A DNA stretch of 6,860 nucleotides from JAFASC01 sp036265935 (GTDB taxonomy: Bacteria; Pseudomonadota; Alphaproteobacteria; Rhizobiales; Beijerinckiaceae). Under the pieces are notes generated by a model, which was given only the letters and a program-made list of their open reading frames with translations, searched no databases and was not told the DNA's origin. The first letter of the stretch is position 1. Each line of letters opens with the position of its first letter. Positions 5,413 to 6,860 of this stretch are shown piece after piece. The translations under genes were made by a program, and so were the position numbers. Location: contig DATAOB010000016.1 of assembly GCA_036265935.1 (NCBI GenBank), positions 1 to 6,860 on the forward strand, in the 5' to 3' direction.

Positions 5413-6213
5413 TCAGCCGATCACCGGAACGTCGACCCGCGGGCGTTGCGCGACCATGGCCGGCGGCGGCGTGAACCAGAGCTGATAGAGCGTCACTACC
5501 CACATGAAGGCGAAACAGCCTCCCATCACCGCGCCCGACCCAATGACCACCCAGGCGAACGGGTGGTATAGCTTGGTGAAATACCAGGAGCTGACGTCCA
5601 AAGTCATCGCGACGAACGGCAAGCCGACGATGGCGCATTTCAGCCAAACCGGCCGGACATAGGCGTGCGTGAACATCAGCCCGACGATGAAGAAGATGAA
5701 CGGCAGCCCAAACATATGAATGTGCGATACGCGCACGAGCGTTGAAATGCTCGCGCCGGTATCCTTTTCGGTGACCTTCTTGACGTCATCGTAGCTGCTT
5801 AAATTCGGCAGATGCGGATTTGAGCCGTCATGACAGCTCAAGCAGCGTTTTTCGAAGAGCGGCTTCACGTCCTTATCGAAGGATGCACGCGACGCGCCCT
5901 CCTGCACCCACGTCAAAACCACCTGCCGATCGTCCGGCGGCAACATGCTGGACATCGGTCCCATCAAAGCCGATTCGAGCTTCGACCCCTTGCCGCTTCC
6001 CGAATACCCGACGACGATATCCTGGTAGGTGAGCAAAAGCGGGTTTCCGCCTGCACGCCCAGCATAGGTGAAATAAACGTTCAAAAGCGCGAAAACATAA
6101 CCAAGCCCGAGGACGAGCAGGGTCATGGTGTAAAGCACACGCTGGCTATAGGGCAGCTCGGAATAGTGCAGATAGTGACGGTGCAGCGGCATGTCGGTCA
6201 TGGCGTATCTCAT
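5413..6213 (-). CDS. Four-helix membrane protein with one periplasmic c-type heme site
   Basis: This 266-residue protein begins at ATG 6211-6213, with GGAG placed 6 bases upstream. Helix 1 is at about 27-49. A soluble loop of roughly 115 residues follows, carrying the heme c motif CLSCH at 124-128 in the context VKPLFEKRCLSCHDG, typical of c-type domains. Three further helices lie at about 167-187, 190-210 and 219-246. An even number of helices with a periplasmic heme loop puts both termini in the cytoplasm. His164, His166, His183 and His217 sit at or near helix ends on the membrane part; they could bind heme b or a quinone, but this is inference. I do not recognise a named family. It lies 17 bases after the tandem cytochrome gene, so the two are almost certainly co-transcribed and probably act as partners in electron transfer at the inner membrane. 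The terminator lies just past its stop. Confidence 0.75.
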   Translation of the reverse strand: MRYAMTDMPLHRHYLHYSELPYSQRVLYTMTLLVLGLGYVFALLNVYFTYAGRAGGNPLLLTYQDIVVGYSGSGKGSKLESALMGPMSSMLPPDDRQVVLTWVQEGASRASFDKDVKPLFEKRCLSCHDGSNPHLPNLSSYDDVKKVTEKDTGASISTLVRVSHIHMFGLPFIFFIVGLMFTHAYVRPVWLKCAIVGLPFVAMTLDVSSWYFTKLYHPFAWVVIGSGAVMGGCFAFMWVVTLYQLWFTPPPAMVAQRPRVDVPVIG

Positions 6214-6230
6214 GGTTTACTCCGGCTCCA

Positions 6231-6860
6231 TCATTTCAGCGGCACGAAGACGACGGAGCGAGCCTTTTGGCTGGCATAATGGGCCGCGAGGTTGTCGATA
6301 TCGGAATCGGTGAGAACGTCCGACATCGCCGCCATTTGCGGGCTTTTGCGAGTTCCCGCGCGATAATCCTTTAGTGCTTGCGCCAGATAGTCGGCGCGCT
6401 GCCCTGCCAAAGCCGGTGTGGCCGGATCGGTGCTGTTACCGCTTAAGCCATGACAGCGATCACAGCGCCGCGCCCATTCTTCGGTCGAAAGCGGTTTTCG
6501 GACATTCGGCGCCTGCGGCCGCTGTTGCGCAAAATAAGCCGCTATATTCTTCATCGCCGGCTCGGCCAGCTCGCCGACCATTGCTTTCATCGTCTCGTCC
6601 TGGCGCGAGCCGTCTTTATATTGCCCCAGTGCCGCTGCGAGATATTGCGCATCCTGTCCGGCGAGGCTCGGATTGGCAGCACTTGTGCTGACACCGCTCT
6701 CGCCATGACAGCCCGAGCAGCTCGCGGCCGCCGACTTGCCGGCGGCTTGATCGCCCGGATTGGGAGTCTCGGCTCGCGCCGCTGGCTGCAGGGCATAATA
6801 AAGTGCGAGCTTGTTGAAATCCGATTCATCGACGAGGCTGACCATGGATTTCATCAGCTC
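6231..6860 (-). CDS. Tandem-domain cytochrome c (c4/c553 type), 5' end outside the window
   Basis: The frame is open to the right edge (the last codons read E-L-M-K-S-M), leaving 209 residues of the C-terminal part. Two complete class I heme c domains carry CSGCH (6705-6719) and CDRCH (6450-6464), 85 residues apart, each followed by an LAGQ...YL segment and a Met-containing segment (MKAM, MAAM) before the last helix. The visible N-terminal stretch, LMKSMVSLVDESDFNKLALYYALQ, is the Met-ligand and terminal helix of a further domain, so the whole protein should hold at least three hemes. An internal ATG at 6852-6854 is not a credible start because it falls inside that domain. Proteins of this type are periplasmic or membrane-anchored electron carriers. 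The stop is 17 bases before the membrane cytochrome gene. The signal peptide cannot be seen. Confidence 0.85.
   Translation of the reverse strand, partial: ELMKSMVSLVDESDFNKLALYYALQPAARAETPNPGDQAAGKSAAASCSGCHGESGVSTSAANPSLAGQDAQYLAAALGQYKDGSRQDETMKAMVGELAEPAMKNIAAYFAQQRPQAPNVRKPLSTEEWARRCDRCHGLSGNSTDPATPALAGQRADYLAQALKDYRAGTRKSPQMAAMSDVLTDSDIDNLAAHYASQKARSVVFVPLK

Noticed and set aside
1..6860. CRISPR arrays, tRNA/rRNA genes, insertion sequences and phage genes
   Set aside because: No regularly spaced repeats, cloverleaf-like sequences, transposase motifs or terminal inverted repeats were seen on either strand.

Overview
The window looks like chromosomal DNA of an alphaproteobacterium, most likely a member of the Hyphomicrobiales (the Bradyrhizobium/Beijerinckia/Methylocapsa neighbourhood). 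The case rests on the high-GC coding style, a cytochrome c maturation cluster in the alphaproteobacterial order ccmC-ccmD-ccmG, a DUF1236-like exported protein of a kind common in that order, and a palindrome with the form of a rhizobial FixK2/FNR box. The genus cannot be fixed from the sequence alone.

Layout. (1) Positions 1-2733, plus strand, carbohydrate-related: the last 50 codons of an alpha-amylase-superfamily enzyme resembling a glycogen branching enzyme, then a large two-domain protein. This joins an FAD-dependent GMC oxidoreductase to a C-terminal DUF1080 domain (3-keto-disaccharide hydrolase family, PF06439). (2) Positions 2753-4275, minus strand: ccmC, ccmD and ccmG, tightly packed, for heme delivery and apocytochrome thiol reduction. 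ccmAB is not upstream. (3) Positions 4276-4559: a 284-base divergent intergenic region with a perfect 14-bp palindrome matching TTGC-N6-GCAA. (4) Positions 4560-5340, plus strand: a very small exported mono-heme c-type protein and a DUF1236-like exported protein, closed by a strong Rho-independent terminator. (5) Positions 5413-6860, minus strand: a two-gene unit made of a tandem-domain cytochrome c (cut by the right edge) and a four-helix membrane protein carrying one CxxCH heme c site and several histidines at its helix ends.

How the genes fit together. Sections 2 to 5 share a theme: c-type cytochromes beside part of the machinery that matures them, with a possible oxygen-responsive control site between the divergent units. 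Section 1 is a separate theme and converges on the ccm genes with only 19 bases between stop codons. Its fusion enzyme suggests a two-step sugar pathway in one polypeptide: oxidation of a glycoside hydroxyl (C3 is the expected position) followed by cleavage of the 3-keto-glycoside.

The best candidates for something undescribed are the GMC-DUF1080 fusion and the membrane cytochrome/tandem cytochrome pair. All family assignments come from reading motifs by eye; no database search was run.
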